NCBI GenBank assembly: GCA_028554645.1
Contig: JAQOOI010000022.1
Span: 2,542,001-2,606,000, forward strand
Length of the DNA stretch: 64,000 bases
Direction: 5' to 3'
DNA from: Omphalotus guepiniiformis
Taxonomy: Eukaryota > Basidiomycota > Agaricomycetes > Agaricales > Omphalotaceae
Below the pieces are notes generated by a model. It searched no databases. It worked only from the letters and a program-made list of their open reading frames with translations, and was not told the DNA's origin. Made by a program: the position numbers and the translations under genes. Positions 47,357 through 58,287 of the stretch are shown here, one piece after another (the stretch's first letter is position 1; each line of letters begins with the position of its first letter).

Positions 47357-47688
47357 AAGCAACGGAGGATTGAGACATTAGGCTCGAAAAAGGTGTCGAA
47401 AGAGTATTTCAAGAAAGGAAAAGAGCGACAAAAATTGGACAGTGCATGGAGTAGATGACTTTTCTGTATTCTGTGTCACTGTATGTTTTGGGTCAACGGC
47501 CTGCTGTATCGATTATGTCTATAAAAGTACACGTGGTGAAGGCACACACTCCACGTTCAGTTGCGTTGCACAAATAGACTCCAACTCTCAAAGTGAACTT
47601 CGTCACTCTCAGATTTTTTCCACTTTTCGTAGTTTCTTTTTTCAACGACACGCTCAGGATTCACTTCTTCTCTGCTTGCACCCATTAG
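47357..47688. other. Promoter region of the Pom33-like gene
   Basis: This lies between the HAS1 fragment and the Pom33-like ATG. TATAAAAG occurs near 47519-47526 with a CACGTG E-box just downstream, and a CT-rich tract runs up to the ATG. No coding frame is supported. Confidence 0.45.
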
Positions 47689-48820
47689 ATGGCTACGACA
47701 CAGGTCCGTCTCAGTTTTTCTATCCTTCTTGCGCCCTTTGTGTTGAATGGTGTCGCAGCACTATCTCTGGGCCTCTGGGCATTTTCTTCTGCTGATCTCT
47801 GCGTTTCGATATTTCTTGTCGTATGCTACATTTGCAAAAATATCGCCCATCTGGTACCAAGGTGTGTTCTTTTGCTACCAGTTGTTCGAAGCACTAAGGT
47901 TACGTTTACCTTGCGCCCACTTGAAGCATGTTACACTGGCGCCCTCCTTAGTTATGCCATTGTCTGCCAGTGAGTTGTCTTTACAACGTACTCGTCTTCT
48001 CTCATTCTGATTTCGCAACAGTAAATCACTGGGAGTGAGTTTATCAATGGTTGAAGACGTAAACTTGAGTTGACACCTTGTGCTTCAGTCGCCTCAACCT
48101 AATGCGGCGTGGGTCAAGCGGGCTTTGCTAGATGAGGTGAATGTCACCCGTTATTCCCAATGATGCTCAGCTCGCTAACTATGCTTCAGAATGTCCAATA
48201 CTTCCTTCTCGCATTCTTCTGGTGGACCTCTAAACCTATTGCTAGTGCGTACACCCGTATAAAACCCTTTGTCTTGGGTTCTCATGCCATATATTCCAGT
48301 TACATTGATTCCTTACATGATCTTCTCCTTGTTCCATGCCCTTACCTTCACTCGTACTACCTTGATGCCTCAGTTCCTTCCACCAGGCCCTCCTGCCACT
48401 GCTGGTGGCCCTCCTACCCCGCACCCCTTTGCGAAAAAAGTTCAAGTCTGGGTGAAAGGTTGGGTCTTAATAGACTGTGGCGAACTATACTGAACGGTCT
48501 TGACAGCCAACTACGATACCGCCATGAAAGCTGTGGCCTACGCTGAATTGATTATCCTAGTTCGCGTCGTATTCGGAGCGCTCCTATTTCAAAATTCTCT
48601 TCTGTCACCGATTATCTACGCGCATTTCCTCCGCCAGCGTTGGTATCAGTCTGCCTTTACCCGTGAAGCTATCGGTGTCACTGTAGGACGGATTGACGGG
48701 ACTATAGATGGACAAGGGAACCCCACCCTTACTCGGGTCTGGAGCCAGGCGAAGTTGTTAATTGCTCGATGGGGAGGAAGTAACATTGCTCCTGGAGGAG
48801 CAGGTGCGGCACGCAGATGA
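47689..48820 (+). CDS. POM33: Pom33/TMEM33 family ER and nuclear-pore membrane protein
   Basis: Multi-pass membrane protein of the Pom33/Tts1/TMEM33 family, which shapes ER tubules and helps place nuclear pores. Exon 1 is MATTQ, followed after an intron by HYLWASGHFLLLISAFRYFL, then SYATFAKISPIWYQ. Later exons give ACYTGALLSYAIVCHKSLG, SPQPNAAWVKRALLDENVQY and FLLAFFWWTSKPIA. Then come VTLIPYMIFSLFHALTFTRT and the C-terminal QRWYQSAFTREAIGVTVGRI, a family signature. A 13-nt exon (48022-48034) supplies K-S-L-G and is needed to hold the frame. About seven exons are inferred. It ends in a Gly/Ala-rich tail (GGSNIAPGGAGAARR). Confidence 0.82.
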
Positions 48821-48999
48821 GATTGATGAAGCGTCGGGGCATATTTGGACGTTTTTGATTTCGGTGACAGTGTATGTAGAGATGGTACTACTACGAAATG
48901 CACTGCTCCAATGGAATGACGAATTCATGACGTACCCACTGAATTCTGCAGAACTTGAATAAAAAGCGAATTGTGAATCGAAACACAGTAAACAAGGTC

Positions 49000-49341
49000 A
49001 TGTCTCCCACAATTGCTACTTCCACTTCTCAGTTCATCAGTGATCTCAGCAGCATTGCTGCTCGTCTTTTCAATTCTGTGATGGCCCTATTCCAGGCCAT
49101 TCTAGCGTTGGCTAAGGAGATACTAGGCAGCATAATACTACTCGCTCAGAGTATCATGAATCTAGCTCTAGGCCTCTTTCAAGGCGTATTTGGCTTTGTC
49201 GCAGGTTTGCCTCTCAACATGCATTAGCAGATATTTGTACTGATGTACATCCAAACAGCGAATTTTATTATGCTTGCAATTTTGGGCGGTGGATACTACT
49301 GGTACACAAGCAGTCAAAAGAGGAGAAGGAGCAAATCCTGA
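49000..49341 (+). CDS. Unknown small amphipathic membrane protein
   Basis: I do not recognise a family. The start at 49000 gives MSPTIATSTSQFISDLSSIA, then a long run of hydrophobic, heptad-like helices: ARLFNSVMALFQAILALAKE, ILGSIILLAQSIMNLALGLF and QGVFGFVA. A 55-nt GT-AG intron is removed, giving ANFIMLAILGGGYYWYTSSQ and a strongly basic tail KRRRSKS. The product is about 95 residues. The recurring LF/ALF spacing suggests apolipoprotein-like amphipathic helices or a hairpin anchor, and the tail would face the cytosol. It lies 180 bp after the Pom33-like stop on the same strand. Coding status is supported by frame, clean splicing and the absence of interruptions. Confidence 0.6.
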
Positions 49342-49482
49342 TTGATTTTAGTAATTACATAATTAAAATATACATGCTTATATATATTGTCTCCGCCGCC
49401 GTCGCGGGCCGTCTGAGCCAAATAGGCAACAACTGAAATATTCATTCCTTCTCTCTGAAACGGGCTGGGTGTGACGAGAGCC

Positions 49483-51839
49483 ATGTCTAGCAGGATTCCT
49501 GTCCCATCCAGCTCTCCTTCTCAAGCTCGCAGTGTGAGCGTGTCTTCTCCTGTTCCTTTTCCTGGTGAAAGGTCCTCTTCTCCTCTACCTGCTTCGCGTC
49601 ATATAGGCGGCTCTTCAATGTCTTCTCTCTCCGGCTTGCAATCCGAGACGCGGAAGAAGCAGTCCAAGAGAGATGAGGTATGTTTCTTTCTCTACCTCCA
49701 CTGGTTTTTTCGTCTCATTTATCTTCTTTTATAGGCAATTCGCAAAAAGATCGAGTCCGAGCTCGCGCGAAAGCGTACTATATCTACTACTCAAACTCAG
49801 CACCGTAAGCGCAGCGGCAAACCATCTGCTCCCAAGGGCACAGTTGCTGCTTTGAAACCCACTCCGGCTCTTACTGTCCCGGAGAATATTACCGTCGCAG
49901 AAGCTAGTCAGTTGTGCGCTGCCAAGAGAACTGATTGTGTGCTGGTTGTGGACGATGAAGAAGGTCTCAGTGGTATCTTCACCGCCAAGGATCTGGCATA
50001 CCGAGTTCGCATCTTCATTCTATAGCTCCAGTCATTTCTATTCATCTCTGTTCTAGGTCACAGCGGAGGGATTGGATCCTCACTTGACTCCTGTCCACCA
50101 GATAATGACACGAAACCCTATGGTCACCCAGGATACTACAAGTGCGACTGAAGCTTTGCAGCTCATGGTATCAAGACACTTTAGGCATCTGGTATGTATA
50201 CCATTCTGTCATCAAGTACAGATCCTCACAGCTTTTTTTTTAGCCTGTCTGCAATGAAGAAGGCAACGTCGTCGGCTTGCTTGATATCACCAGAGTCTTC
50301 CATGAAGCGCTTGCTAAAGTTGAACGTAGTTCTGTTGCTTCTGAACAATTATTCAATGCCATGGCTGGCGTGCAGTCAGAGCTTGGCAGCGTCGGAGCTA
50401 ATCCTCAAGCGGCTGCAATGCTGGCTTGGGCAGAGAAGCTGCGCGAAAAGACTGCGCTACCTGATCTCACCACGGTCATGGACTCCAGAACTCAACCAGC
50501 GACTGTTGGTCCTAAAACCTCTGTCCGAGAAGTGGCCAAGTTAATGAGGGAGAGAAGAACCACTGCGGTCTGTGTTATGGAAGGTGTTGTTGGATCTCCC
50601 GGTTTAAATACAACCGCAAAGATAGCTGGCATATTTACCAGTAAAGACGTTGTTCTTCGAGTTATCGCTGCTGGACTTGATGCCGGACGATGCAGTGTGG
50701 TCAGGGTCATGACTCCTCATCCTGACACCGCTCCACCTACTCTCAGTGTGCATGATTCCTTGAAGAAGATGCATAGTAAGCTACTCATTATCTTCATGCA
50801 TAGTACACTCTCAATGTCTCTTTAGATGGTCACTACTTAAATCTACCCGTCGTTGAGGCTGATGGCCGTCTTGTCGCGATCGTCGACGTACTGAAGCTCA
50901 CGTACGCAACTTTAGAGCAGGTGAGCATTTTAGACGTTCAACATGTAGTGCGCGATCACTTATAGAGACTTGTAGATGAATGCAGTTAGCAGCGAACATG
51001 GTGTGACCGAATCGGATGGTGGACCCATGTGGGGTCGTTTCTTCGACTCGATTGGTCATGACGATACAGAATCGTTGATGTCAGGATCGCACCTACCACC
51101 TGATCTACGTGCTTTGCAGTCGTCCGCGAGTCTCTCTCAGCTACAAAGTTCCCCCCGTTCCGAAGTTCATCCTAATGATTCTGCTTCAGTCATGGATGAC
51201 GAAGCCTCCGCTGTCAGTTTCGCGCGCCAGAAGGGAGCCACTTCCGCTATAGGAGCCCTTCCCGTTGACGATGGCACCTATGTCTTTAAGTTCCGTACTC
51301 CAAGTGGCAGAACGCATCGATTCCAGTCCCGACATGACAATATCGAACACTTGCGAGAGATTGTTGCTGGTAAACTCGCGACTGATCCTTTCTTCACGGA
51401 GTTCAAGCCGACTGACGAAACGATGGTGCCCCCGGACCCTATTGATTTCTTGCTTTCCTACACCGACGCTGATGGCGACACGGTTTTGATGACATCTGAC
51501 CACGATGTCACCGACGCTGTAAAAATCGCACGAGTCTCGGGCGTTGACCGTGTGGTTCTTTTCGTTCAGGGTGGCAAGGCATGGGATGAAGCGGGAGCTA
51601 GTAAGGGCGCCGAACGTGCAGCAGAGACTGCTGTCGCCGCGAAGCAAGAGATTCGGGAAGTCGAGCAAAGTGAAGCTCCCTATAACGTCCCTCCACCCAG
51701 TTACCCCCCACCTGCATGGAGTGGCGACGAGGTCATGGGTATACCTAAAGATCTTCTGTTACCCGCAAGCATTGGTGCTCTCGCTGTAGTCATTCTTGGA
51801 ATCTTTACGGTTTCACGACTCACAGCGAACAATTACTGA
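49483..51839 (+). CDS. CBS-domain and PB1-domain membrane-anchored protein
   Basis: Fungal protein with four CBS motifs, a PB1 domain and a C-terminal membrane anchor. It starts MSSRIPVPSSSPSQARSVSV at 49483. The CBS units are VPENITVAEASQLCAAKRTD (then CVLVVDDEEGLSGIFTAKDL), IMTRNPMVTQDTTSATEALQ, TVMDSRTQPATVGPKTSVRE and VMTPHPDTAPPTLSVHDSLK. CBS pairs usually bind adenine nucleotides. The PB1 domain reads YVFKFRTPSGRTHRFQSRHD, ending LLSYTDADGDTVLMTSDHDV with its acidic OPCA motif. A single TM segment (LLPASIGALAVVILGIFTVS) lies at the extreme end, predicting a tail-anchored protein. About seven introns are inferred. The partner is unknown. Confidence 0.87.
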
Positions 51840-52147
51840 CGACTAGACGATCTGACGAACTTAGATAATAACGTATATACCTACATTGGAAAATCGTATG
51901 CACGAATCGTAGTTGGCTCTTGCAATATCTTTCTTTAAACAATGGCTAATTTGCAAATTGAAATTGAATTTCTGCTAAATTCTGCAGACTGAGTGAAATA
52001 GTCACGTGCGAAAAGCCTCTATACGCCACTGCTATTATAGAGTGCTTCCGTGTCCGGGAACTTAGTCGCGTCCTTCAAAGCTTCAAGCCTCATTAATTCA
52101 TTATTCGATCTCTACGGACAGCTCGAGGTCAATCCCGGAAGGTCAGC
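51840..52147. other. Intergenic region before SGF11
   Basis: This holds the 3' UTR of the CBS-PB1 gene and the SGF11 promoter. A GTCACGTG motif near 51999-52008 is the only element I note. No coding frame is supported. Confidence 0.4.
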
Positions 52148-53707
52148 ATGCCTTCCAAAGCGGAGAAAGCGGAGAAAGATGAGGTTCTTCGGGCTTTGGT
52201 AAAGCGTTTTATCGACCTCGCTCGTGTATTCCTAGTAACTCTCTACCCCGCGTGAAATTTCAAGACTAACAAGATATTTTGTGATCTGATGGACGATTTT
52301 GTACTGGATGTCGCTTTGGAAGCTCACCATGAAGTGCTAAAGGGCCGGGCGGTGTGCGATGTATGTGGAACTCGGTATGGTGTCCTTGTATCGAACATTG
52401 CGGACACGGCTAACATAATGGTTATGAACTTCATAGATGTAACGCAGGTGGAACAAACTGCCATTATTTCTATGATAGACTGCTTTAACACCGCGGTTTT
52501 CAGCTCATGTTCCTGGACCTTCCAACGTCTCACAGAACCTCACATCATCCTCAAGAGCTGCCACCCCATCACTAACCGAGGGGAAATCCGGTACTAATGG
52601 TACTCCTGGATCGAATACACCGACGAACGCAAAGCTTGATGGCACGCTTTATCTGGGATGCGTCAATTGCCAACGACAGGTCGGCTTGTCAGTGTTTCCT
52701 CGGTCGAGTCGCTTATGCCACGAACCTTTAGATCGCTTCCAATTATTATGCAGTTCATCTCAGCACTTGTATGGGTTTGGCGTCTGCTCGAAGAGGTCCG
52801 GGTCGTTCCAACACGAAGTCGAAGTCGGTATCAGTTTATTTTTCCGTCTGTGTAAACATTTTATGCCCCTCGTAGACAATCTTCGGACGCTGGGAGGTCT
52901 CGTTCACCGGCCTCAGAAGCAGGTAGTGTATCTGAGGAGAGCAAGTCTCCGGCGAAAGGCAAAGGAAAATCAAAGAGTAAGCGGGCTGGTGAGTACCCAC
53001 GACCTGTGTGCAGCGGTGTTTTCCCTCAACTCTCATCTGCAGATGAAGCAGAATTCAATTTAAAACGGAAACGGGTATGTGTGGCCCTGAGGCATCTGTT
53101 GAATGCTGGGTTTAATATCAGTAGCCTATTTCTCCTCAGATTTCGCCAACCAAAAAGCAAAAGCAGAAGGCATCTGGTACGTTCGTGTGATTGTAACCAA
53201 TTACAGCACCTCTGAATATCATGAAAGGGTCCCCGGTCTCTCGGGTCAAATCAGAGCCTGATGTATCTGGGATGACTGCCAGCGTACTTGGTCTCACTTA
53301 CTGTCATAGCTCCTAATACTAACAGTCTCCGGTTCCTAGATCCCATTACTACCGTCCTCGGGATCTCAATCAAAAATACCTTCGAAGCTACGCGATTCCT
53401 CCACGGCTCCATTTGTTGAACAATCCCCAACCTCTTCCTCCCGCTCTTCTTCCCCTGGTGCCTCCCTTTCCTCTACTTTGAGTTCAAGCTTCAAGTTTAA
53501 AGGCACAGGAAACGGCGCACAAACCAAGAGTCGACCAACGCCTATTCCTCTGAAGAAGGCGAGTCCTCCGCGACCTCCACCAATAGTACCTGCATATATG
53601 CAAGGTGAGCCGCTTCTCGATTCACGAAATATCAGTCGACTTATGCTTTTGCTTTAGACGACGAAGGAGATGAAACTGGATCTTCGACGGACACAGATAG
53701 CTCTTGA
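52148..53707 (+). CDS. SGF11: Sgf11-like SAGA deubiquitinase-module protein
   Basis: Adaptor of the SAGA H2B deubiquitinase module (Ubp8-Sgf11-Sus1-Sgf73). It starts MPSKAEKAEKDEVLRAL at 52148. After an intron, an N-terminal helix reads CDLMDDFVLDVALEAHHEVL, then KGRAVCDVCGTR, matching the Sgf11 dimerisation helix. After a Thr/Ser linker the zinc finger is split by introns: LYLGCVNCQRQ, then IASNYYAVHLSTCMGLASAR. The C-x2-C ... H-x3-C residues are complete. A basic GRSNTKSK patch follows, which in yeast Sgf11 contacts the nucleosome. The rest is Ser/Pro/Lys-rich and ends GDETGSSTDTDSS. This C-terminal extension is longer than in yeast. About ten short exons are inferred; those after the finger are approximate. 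Confidence 0.78.
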
Positions 53708-53938
53708 ATTCTTTCATCTAGTTTCTACTTGCTTGTTCTCCTACATCTGTACTATATCTGATCTGGATGTCAATGTATCATCATTTATTTACTAGTATAC
53801 TAGTATCTGGAGTTGTCCGGTTGCGGTACTTGGAGTCTGGTATTCATGCGGGTGTCACGTGGAATGCTATGACACTGTTGAGAATGACACCGAGAATCCT
53901 CTTCTGACCCTCTTCGAGTTGGTGGTGTTTCTTCGTGA

Positions 53939-54967
53939 ATGGTTCTGTCAGAGTGTAGGGAAGATAATCTGCATACGTTTGCAATGTGATACTGATCTTG
54001 TTTCTTTTCTTTTCTTTGGCGAAGCAGCACCCATAATCGTATACTCCACTGTCATAGCTGCTGCTTTTGCTACTGGGTACTATGCTGGATCTACCTCTAA
54101 GCGGCTAGGGAAGGAATCTACTGCGAAGACACGACTGCCAGAGCGTGAAGTGGGTAATAATGAATCGGACTCGGAGAGTGAGAGCTCTAGCGTGGATGGA
54201 GATGGTGATATTGCATCTTTAAGCATCGATCCTTCTGACGACTGCAAAATGGTTAGCTATCAATCACTCGCTATCCATGCGTAATCCAATCTTGGGCATA
54301 GGTTCTTGTTGTGCGAACTGACTTGGGAATGTCAGGAGGAAAAATTGCTGCACAGTGTTCTCTCTCTCTGAGTCTTGCTTTGCGTTCTAATTTCCCTGAC
54401 AGGTGTTCGTGAGTTTTCAAATCTGAGAACTAAAACATAATTAGTTGCAGTGCTCTGATATTGGGCAACGAATAGACACGCCACTCTCGCGTGTTATAAA
54501 ACACTTTTATCAGCGAATCCCGCAGTATGTTTAGCTTTGCAGGTAGCTTGCAAATCAAGACTGATGACAGGATTTTGCGTAGTTCCTGAGGCAATGGGAA
54601 CGAAGCGGGTATGCTTCTGGCTGCATTTGCAGATACCACTTCTTATGTTGTGCAGGCAGACAAAAGTAGCATTGAAGGTGTCTAGTGAAGATGAACTCCT
54701 GCTTTTGCAAGCACAAGCGCAAAGCCTTGGTTTGTGTGCTCGTTCCATTCAGGACGCGTAAGATCTTTTGTTCCTGCATTCGTAAATGTCCCTTCTCACT
54801 ATGACCATAGGGGTCGGACTCAAATTGCTGCAGGATCAAGAACAGTTCTTGGCATAGCAGGTCAGTCATAACCAATAGTATACCTGGGCATCGCTGAAAG
54901 TCAGAATTCATGACCAGGCCCAGCTAGGCTTGTGAATCGCATCACAGGCTCGTTACGACTTCTCTAA
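53939..54967 (+). CDS. PTH2: Peptidyl-tRNA hydrolase 2 (Pth2), apparently functional
   Basis: Bacterial-independent, archaeal-type peptidyl-tRNA hydrolase that recycles tRNA from stalled peptidyl-tRNA. Exon 1 is MVLSE (53939-53954), joined in phase 1 to SPIIVYSTVIAAAFATGYYA, an N-terminal membrane anchor, then an acidic Ser linker and DDCKM. Next come VLVVRTDLGMSGGKIAAQ, a 6-nt exon (54403-54408) completing Q-C-S, HATLACYKTLLSANPA, FLRQWERSGQTKVALKVSSE and SLGLCARSIQDA. It ends GRTQIAAGSRTVLGIA, GPARLVNRITGSLRLL. GK, QCSHA and DAGRT are all kept. Eight introns are inferred. Without the 6-nt exon the frame survives but the conserved Cys-Ser is lost. Exon phases match those of the paralogue at 45901-46821. 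Confidence 0.88.
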
Positions 54968-55398
54968 AATAAGACTCGACGGAGTATTCTACCGGCGCTA
55001 CTAGAACCCAACCGACGGAGAGCGGTGCAAGTCCGTGAGTACGGACGGGCGGTGTCTAAAAAGAGAACTGGTAACAGTAGTAACAGTAGAGATCAGCATG
55101 TGTACCTCTAGAACCATTCTGGTAACTCAGTAGTCTTCGCAGCTCTGTTCAACAGTTAAGAGCAATTGCACGAATTGCACGAATTGCACGCACTCAAAAC
55201 TTTATAAATTTGTAAACGGACTTGGCAGAACAATCAAAGACAAACAGGGGGAAAGGAGCTGGTAGGGTGGTCAACGGCACTCCAGTTTGAGCTTCAGTCT
55301 AACTTTGGTCTTTCTCTTCAGTGACAATCTTTACACAGTCCTTTCAATTCGCAGGTCGACTCCCCAGTGACTAGTGACTGCCTATCTAATTAGCAGAC
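54968..55398. other. Intergenic region with short tandem repeats
   Basis: This gap before the UPF0658-like gene contains a GTCCGT/ACGGAC hairpin (55031-55046), two copies of GTAACAGTA (55071-55088) and three of AATTGCACG (55164-55190). No coding frame is supported. Confidence 0.45.
55164..55190. repeat. Three perfect 9-bp tandem repeats (AATTGCACG)
   Basis: AATTGCACG occurs three times head to tail at 55164-55172, 55173-55181 and 55182-55190, about 210 bp before the ATG of the next gene. The near-helical-turn spacing could stack factor sites on one DNA face. Confidence 0.7.
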
Positions 55399-57048
55399 AT
55401 GTCTGCTCAGAATTCATACAATCCTTCAAATCCACTTCCGAACTATTTGCACTCCCAAACTTCGCTTAACAATCACGGCGAGTTCAAAAGTTCATACGAC
55501 GACCTCATCGACGAATACAGTGCTCCGTATGCTACCAACTCTAGGCATCATACATTTGCTGTCCAGACCGCCGCAACGTCGAATGAAGACCATCATCACA
55601 GTCCCTCTTACTCGCTATCTCGGAAGCAGCCGTTCGGTGCAAAGCAGTCGGACGATGATTCTCATGATCTCACAGCTGTGGCATATCCGCCCCCTGCACC
55701 AGCGAGACAAGTGGACACGAGAGGATTCTGGCAGAAGGTGCGTGCTTGGTCGTTCGTTTTAAGGGTTAGCCCTGAATTGCGACACGTAGATTTTACCAGA
55801 ATCTGTAGCTTGTCGATTATACGTCCTCACAGTCCTCATCGAAACCACAGTTGATCTCGCCATAGAGGCTGAGCTGTTGATTAGTGTGCACGATAATGCA
55901 GAAGCCCAGACAGACAGCTCCAATTCCAGTGGTATATATAAAAGGATGCCTGTGTATCTCGGCATCTTTGCTCTTGCACAGTCCGTCTATTCTATTTTCT
56001 ACTAGCTCTTGTGGATCTTGACTCCTCGCCTAGCGTGTTCCAGTTCGTTATGGCAGTGGACGCTGTGTACGCTCGAAATACCCTGCAATTTATTTTCCTC
56101 ACTGTGCGTTGCCAGAACACAATTCGATTTTCCGTCTGACTCAAAGATGTTCTTCTTTAGTGTGTTCAATGCTCTCTTCCTTGTCTACGCCATCATACAA
56201 ATTAGTGAAGTTCAAGAGGCAGTGGGCAACCCAGTATCGTCGGTCAGAGTACCGATAAAAGTCCTAACGACGACCATCCCGATCGTCATCTCCGTGGCAG
56301 AACTCGCATACATCGGTCTAGGGTGGAAGATCTACCACGAATTTGGTTGGAAAGTGTACAAGTTCTTAGGAGCTGATCGACGCATCAAGAAGATGTATGC
56401 CAACTATCAGATTTACGAATGTCTCGTCAAGTTCGACGTTTTCTTTTGGGCGGGCTTCTCCGTTCAATTCATCTGGCTAGTACTGCAGAGAAGTGATTGG
56501 GAGTTCTATGTTACTTGCGCGGCTCTTCCGCTATCCATCGTTCTGCTAGTTGAGGGACACCTCGCTGCACGACATGAAAACAAGTGGATGATGGCTACGT
56601 TTATGTCAGGTTGTGTGAGCGCCATGGTATACTTTGTGTATAAGGTGTTTATCTCCCATTCTCAACTGCGATTCTCCGCTGAAACTCGTATGCAGCTTGT
56701 CAAGGTCCTTATGTACAAGGATGATGAAGATCTAAAGTTCGTATGGAAAACACTCACAGTTTTTTGTAAGTAGGATCATACCCGTTGAGAATATCATGGA
56801 CTGACGTCTCTTAGCTGTTATCGCCATCATGCTACTCTTTGCTACATTCATTCTATCTATCCTCATCATGAAGAAGTTTGGTCGCGGACTGAAGGATGCT
56901 CGTGCGTCAGGTTGTCTTCCTGATTTACTGATAACTCATATGGCTCCCGAAAGTGACACGAAAGAATACCCACCAAAGATTCGGATCTCAGCATCCACAA
57001 TATCGAGGTCCGGCAAGTATGAATCCCAACAGGATGAGTATAGATTGA
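55399..57048 (+). CDS. UPF0658-like Golgi multi-pass membrane protein
   Basis: Multi-pass membrane protein resembling the uncharacterised fungal UPF0658 Golgi family (S. pombe SPAC23H3.04). It starts MSAQNSYNPSNPLPNYLHSQ at 55399 with a long polar cytosolic N-terminus. Middle exons give VMAVDAVYARNTLQFIFLT, then MFFFSVFNALFLVYAIIQIS, AELAYIGLGWKIYHEFGWKV and YKFLGADRRIKKMYANYQIY. Then come ECLVKFDVFFWAGFSVQFIW and LPLSIVLLVEGHLAARHENK. The last TM is SVIAIMLLFATFILSILIMK. Removing a final 43-nt intron (GTTGTC to GAAAG) converts the tail to VTRKNTHQRFGSQHPQYRGP, then ASMNPNRMSID and a stop at 57046. Exons between 55740 and 56030 are short and approximate. The function is unknown. Confidence 0.7.
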
Positions 57049-57512
57049 ATATATTCTTGCGACACCTTCTTTCGCATCGCTTGTGTACTGATATGTGGGC
57101 TGGAGTGATCAACGGCGGTGAGAGGTACATGGAGCTGATTTCAAGCGTTTTGCGTCTTCGCTCGCATTATATCCATGGTGAACCTATTTTTTTAGCTATT
57201 CACTAAGTTCGTATTTCCTCTCTCAGCATCTGTAGATTCAGGTGTAATACTCTTCTCTGGGCTCGTCTTCACGCTCATTTGGTGCTGCATGCATAATTAC
57301 GACGAGTTACTTGTACTGATAGTTTTTGTGTTTACTCGGATATAAAATGGACTCTCCGTCTGTACAAGAGCTTGGGATCGTTGAATGAGTGCTGTGAAGT
57401 ATTGCCCGAAAGCTCCACGTGTCACTGACGAAGACACCGTTAACTGTTTTTCTACTACTCTCATCACCATCCAATGCAGGCTTGAAGCTGGTCCTTTCAT
57501 TCATTCTACATC
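57049..57512. other. Intergenic region before BET1
   Basis: This holds the 3' UTR of the UPF0658-like gene and the BET1 promoter, with TATAAAA at 57341-57347, about 165 bp before the BET1 ATG. Residual open frame at 57050-57206 looks like read-through of the preceding intron-skipped frame and is not called. Confidence 0.45.
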
Positions 57513-58117
57513 ATGTCTCAACCGTATGTTTCCTGTTCGCAATCGCAAACTGTAGGATTTGTGTCGACTCTTCCACAGGTACCGAACAACTCTTCGCGAT
57601 CGGTCGTCTTTGTTACCAGTAGCGACACCACCGTCGTCTGGACGCTCAACGCCATACCAGCCCAACGGACATCGTTTCGCGGAAGACTTGGAAGGACAAA
57701 ATGACGAGGCGTTAGAAGGGCTGAGCGCCAAGGTCAAGATGTTGAAAGACGTGAGTGCCTTTTCAATGAGTCGAGTCGTACTCGCCTTCATATTCTCCAT
57801 GTTTCGTTGTTTCGGAAGCGAATAAAATCATCTCTTGGAACTGCAGATAACTATTGGAATTGGAAACGAAGTACGGGAGTCGACTGTTTCGCTGAGCCAA
57901 ATGGTGCGTGCGAGGAACACAGAGCTTTGAACGTTAAACTAATACGCTGATGTCCATTCAGAACGACGCGTTCGCCGAAACCTCTGGAATACTGTCTGGT
58001 ACGTTTCGGCGTATGAACAATATGGCTTCACGTCAGGGCTGTCGATGGATGTGGTACATTGTCTTCCTCATTATAGTATTTTGGTTTTTCCTAGTAGTTT
58101 GGTGGTTTCGGCGGTGA
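57513..58117 (+). CDS. BET1: Bet1-like Qc-SNARE of ER-Golgi transport
   Basis: Tail-anchored Qc-SNARE for COPII vesicle fusion at the Golgi. Exon 1 encodes MSQP and joins across a GT-AG intron to YRTTLRDRSSLLPVATPPSS, then PYQPNGHRFAEDLEGQNDEA. The SNARE helix reads LEGLSAKVKMLKDITIGIGN, EVRESTVSLSQMNDAFAETS and GILSGTFRRMNNM, with the zero-layer Gln around SLSQM. The anchor WMWYIVFLIIVFWFFLVVWW, then FRR ends the protein at 58115. Three introns are inferred. The length near 150 residues and the DLE-x-QND motif match Bet1. Confidence 0.88.
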
Positions 58118-58287
58118 CAGAGTACATTCTAGTGTGCTGTCTGATTTGTATATATATAATAGGACTCAATGGAAAACCTGGAAATGACCGAGTATTGCAT
58201 GTGAATAAGGATGGATGCAAATACCCGCGAATAATTATGTACTACTTATACTTTTACACCGACTGACCATACTGTACGCCCTTCTTC

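Noticed and set aside
57050..57206. Extension of the UPF0658-like protein by about 53 codons
   Set aside because: Removing the GTTGTC...GAAAG intron gives a tail ending in NRMSID, which fits the family better than read-through.
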